Positions 15,741-18,266 of a stretch of 18,266 nt of DNA are shown here, in pieces. The position numbers and the translations under genes were made by a program. The notes below the pieces were generated by a model. The model searched no databases. It saw only the letters and a list, made by a program, of their open reading frames with translations, and had not been told where the DNA came from. The DNA is from Paracoccaceae bacterium (GTDB lineage Bacteria > Pseudomonadota > Alphaproteobacteria > Rhodobacterales > Rhodobacteraceae). The first letter of the stretch is position 1, and each line of letters starts with the position of its first letter. Location: the NCBI GenBank assembly GCA_023260935.1, contig JALQTL010000205.1, positions 1 to 18,266 of the forward strand. Reading direction: 5' to 3'.

Positions 15741-18266
15741 ATGACAGGTTTGACTGCCCTTTTGTTCGGCAATGAATCCCTGACCCGCCAGTGCGGCGCA
15801 ATGTGGCTGGACCGCGGACACAAGATCGCCGCTGTCATCACCCGCAACGCAGACCTGCGCCAATGGGCCGAGGCCGCGCGCCTGCGGGTCGAAGAACCCG
15901 GTCCCGATCTTGCCGGCCGGTTGCAGGGCATGCCAGTCGACTGGGTGCTTTCAGTCGCCTATCTTTCGCTGATCCCCGAAGCAGTGTTGTCTTTGGCACG
16001 CCATGGCGGGGTGAACTTTCACGATGCGCCCCTGCCCGGCTATGCCGGGCTGAACGCGCCGGTCTGGGCACTTCTGAACGGCGAGCGCCAGCACGGCATC
16101 ACCTGGCACATGATCACCCCCGGCGTGGACGAGGGCGATATTCTGGAACAACGCCTGTTCCCCTTGGCCCCCGCAGAAACCGCGCTGACGCTGAACACCC
16201 GCTGCTATGAGGCGGCGATGGAAAGCTTTCCCGCCGTCATGGCACAGCTGGAAAACGGGCCACGCCCCCAGCCGCAACCGGCTACCGGGCGGCGGGTCTT
16301 TACCCGGGCGATGCGCCCCCCGACCTTCGGCGTGATCGATTTTTCCACTCCCGCCAGCGCGGTGGCCGCCTTTGTGCGGGCGCTGGATCATGGCCGCTAC
16401 TGGAACCCGCTGACCACCGCCAAGATCATCACAGACGCCGGGGTGTTCAACATCGGCACGGCCGATGAAGCGGCAGGCAATGCGCAACCCGGCACCATCC
16501 TTTCCGCCGGAGAGGAGGGCCTTCTGGTGGCTTGCGGCGAAGGCGCGGTGCGCCTAGCGCGGATGACCTGTCAGTCAAAGGGCTTGCCGGTCAGCCCGGC
16601 GCAGCTTTCCGGGGCCCGAATCCTGCCTCCCGATGCCGCACGCAAGGCCGCCCTGACAGGGGCGCTGGCGGCAATGGCCCCGGATGAACCCCGCCTGCGC
16701 AAGGGGCTGGCCAAGCTGCACCCCATTGCCCTTGCCGGAATTACCGCGCCGACAAAGGCCGCCGTCAGCCTGCACCCGCTGGCCATTTCGCCCGCGGCCG
16801 AAGGTCAGGCCGGGCTTGTCCTTTCGGTGCTGGCTCTGGCCCGCATTTCCGCCCAAGACCTTGCCGGGCTTGCCGTGGCCACGGCGGAACGGCTGGAAGG
16901 CTTTGCAAGTGGCTGGCTGCCCCTGACAATCCCTGCCGATGCCACCTTGGGCGACCTTCGGGTGCTGGTATCAGACACGCTGGAAAAGGCACGCCATGGC
17001 ACTGGCTGGCCGCTGGATCTGATGACACGCGATACGGCGCTGGCAGCCCTGCCCCTGCCGCAATGCGCGGTATCGGCGGGAGCGCCGTTGCCCGGGGCTG
17101 CGCTGACCCTTACCCCCGCCGGCATTCTGGCCGACCGCTCACGCATCGATCCCGCGCAGGCGGACCTGCTGGCCCGACGCATCGCCCATGTGGCGGGGCT
17201 GCTGGCAGGCCTGCCCGCTTCGGCCCGGCTGGCCGATGTCTCGGCCCTTTTGCCGGACGAGGCAGCGGCAGTTCTGCACGCCCCGAACCAGACCCTTGCC
17301 CCGCGCAATGCAGACCTGTGCCTGCACACGGCCTTCGAGGCGCAAGCCGCCCGCAGCCCGGATGCCGAGGCGGTCAGCTTTGAAGGCAAGACCCTGACCT
17401 ATAGCGTCCTGAACGACAGGGCCAACCGCGCGGCCCATGTTCTGCGCGCCATGGGCGTGGGCCCCGGCACGCTGGTGGGCCTGCATACCCGCCGCAGCCT
17501 TGACATGCTGGTGGGGGCGCTGGCCATCCTGAAGGCGGGCGGGGCCTATGTGCCCATGGACCCGGCCTATCCCGCCGACCGCACCGCGCTGTTCATAGAA
17601 GACAGCCGTTGCCCGGTGATCGTAACGCAATCGGCGCTGGAGGCCGGCCTGCCCGGTGGCGTGGCGACACTTTGCCTTGATACGGATGGCCGGTTGGCCA
17701 CGGCCCCGGCCACCAACCCCGACAGCGGCGCCACCCCGGCCGATCTGGCCTATGTGATCTACACCAGCGGATCGACCGGGCGGCCCAAGGGTGTGATGGT
17801 CGAACACCGCAATGTCATCAACTTCTTCACCGGCATGGACCAGCGCATCGGGCCGGAACCCGGGGTCTGGCTGGCCGTCACCTCGATGTCCTTCGACATT
17901 TCGGTGCTGGAACTGTTCTGGACACTGGCGCGCGGCTTCAAGGTGGTCATCTCCTCGGATGAAAACCGGGCCCTCGTCTCCTCGGGGCGCATCTCTTCGG
18001 CGCAGAAGATGGATTTTTCCATCTATTACTGGGGCAATGACGATGGCGCGGGCCCGAAGAAATACGAACTTCTGCTGGAAGGCGCGAAATTCGCCGATAC
18101 CCACGGCTTCTGCGCGGTCTGGACACCAGAGCGTCATTTCCACGCCTTTGGCGGCCCCTACCCCAACCCTTCGGTGACGGGGGCGGCGGTGGCCGCCATC
18201 ACCCGCAACATCGCCGTGCGGGCTGGGTCTTGCGTCGTGCCACTGCACCACCCCGCGCGCATTGCC
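15741..18266 (+). CDS. NRPS-like protein: formyltransferase, partial C-like lobe, adenylation domain with embedded luciferase-like monooxygenase (3' end outside window)
   Basis: The frame is open from ATG 15741 to the window edge (842 codons). Residues 1-190 are a formyltransferase with the N-H-D triad N92, H94, D130, spaced as in PurN (N106, H108, D144). Residues about 194-290 resemble the formyltransferase C-terminal OB-fold (IDFSTPASAV, VRALDHGRYWNPL). Residues about 300-520 resemble the C-terminal lobe of a condensation domain but lack HHxxxDG. Adenylation motifs then follow: LTYSVLN (A1), LKAGGAYVPMDPAYP (A2), YTSGSTGRPKG at 674-684 (A3), FDIS at 718-721 (A4, with D719 for the amino-acid amine). 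From M757 the sequence switches to MDFSIYYWGNDD, then WTPERHFHAFGG and PYPNPS, the opening of a MupA/Atu3671-type luciferase-like FMN monooxygenase (TIGR04020 type). The rest of A, any carrier domain and any further modules are not visible. Confidence 0.92.
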   Translation, partial: MTGLTALLFGNESLTRQCGAMWLDRGHKIAAVITRNADLRQWAEAARLRVEEPGPDLAGRLQGMPVDWVLSVAYLSLIPEAVLSLARHGGVNFHDAPLPGYAGLNAPVWALLNGERQHGITWHMITPGVDEGDILEQRLFPLAPAETALTLNTRCYEAAMESFPAVMAQLENGPRPQPQPATGRRVFTRAMRPPTFGVIDFSTPASAVAAFVRALDHGRYWNPLTTAKIITDAGVFNIGTADEAAGNAQPGTILSAGEEGLLVACGEGAVRLARMTCQSKGLPVSPAQLSGARILPPDAARKAALTGALAAMAPDEPRLRKGLAKLHPIALAGITAPTKAAVSLHPLAISPAAEGQAGLVLSVLALARISAQDLAGLAVATAERLEGFASGWLPLTIPADATLGDLRVLVSDTLEKARHGTGWPLDLMTRDTALAALPLPQCAVSAGAPLPGAALTLTPAGILADRSRIDPAQADLLARRIAHVAGLLAGLPASARLADVSALLPDEAAAVLHAPNQTLAPRNADLCLHTAFEAQAARSPDAEAVSFEGKTLTYSVLNDRANRAAHVLRAMGVGPGTLVGLHTRRSLDMLVGALAILKAGGAYVPMDPAYPADRTALFIEDSRCPVIVTQSALEAGLPGGVATLCLDTDGRLATAPATNPDSGATPADLAYVIYTSGSTGRPKGVMVEHRNVINFFTGMDQRIGPEPGVWLAVTSMSFDISVLELFWTLARGFKVVISSDENRALVSSGRISSAQKMDFSIYYWGNDDGAGPKKYELLLEGAKFADTHGFCAVWTPERHFHAFGGPYPNPSVTGAAVAAITRNIAVRAGSCVVPLHHPARIA

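Overview
The window looks like part of a polysaccharide and natural-product locus from an alphaproteobacterium, most likely a Rhodobacterales member. The DNA is GC-rich with strongly GC-biased third codon positions, start codons include GTG and TTG, and the polysaccharide genes have a rhizobial/roseobacter flavour (an ExoY-type priming transferase, a Wzz-type co-polymerase separate from its ATPase). The assignment is an inference from style, not from a marker gene. No RNA genes, insertion sequences or CRISPR arrays were seen.

Left part (1-5303), polysaccharide assembly. A 314-base AT-richer leader is followed by an ExoY-like sugar-phosphate transferase (315-1022, +). It converges on a two-gene minus-strand operon: a P-loop ATPase of the CpsD/BY-kinase type (2356-3228) and a Wzz/GumC-like chain-length co-polymerase (1114-2352), with a hairpin between the convergent ends. 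A 350-base divergent gap separates that operon from a GT2 glycosyltransferase (3579-4550, +), whose stop codon abuts the stop of a WecG/TagA-family GT26 glycosyltransferase (4551-5303, -).

Right part (5507 to the window end, all +), a compact array. It runs: Wzy/WaaL-like polymerase or ligase (5507-6916), GT4 glycosyltransferase (6913-8247, 4-base overlap), a 2121-residue type I polyketide synthase KS-AT-KR-DH-ACP-TE (8338-14703), a GT2 glycosyltransferase (14708-15739), and the first 842 codons of an NRPS-like protein (15741 to beyond 18266). The last protein starts with a complete two-domain formyltransferase, continues with a condensation-like lobe lacking the HHxxxDG motif, and then an adenylation domain. 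Directly after motif A4, a bacterial luciferase-like (MupA/Atu3671-type) flavin monooxygenase sequence is inserted. The window ends inside it.

Together: ExoY-like, GT2, GT26 and GT4 enzymes would build an undecaprenyl-linked repeat unit, the Wzy-like protein would polymerise or transfer it, and the co-polymerase/ATPase pair would control length and export. The PKS, GT2 and NRPS genes are spaced for translational coupling and lie in the same array. The main hypothesis is that the locus makes a glycan carrying a polyketide and/or formylated amino-acid moiety, or a glycosylated lipopeptide. No Wzx flippase, phosphopantetheinyl transferase, outer-membrane exporter or regulator gene lies within the window.
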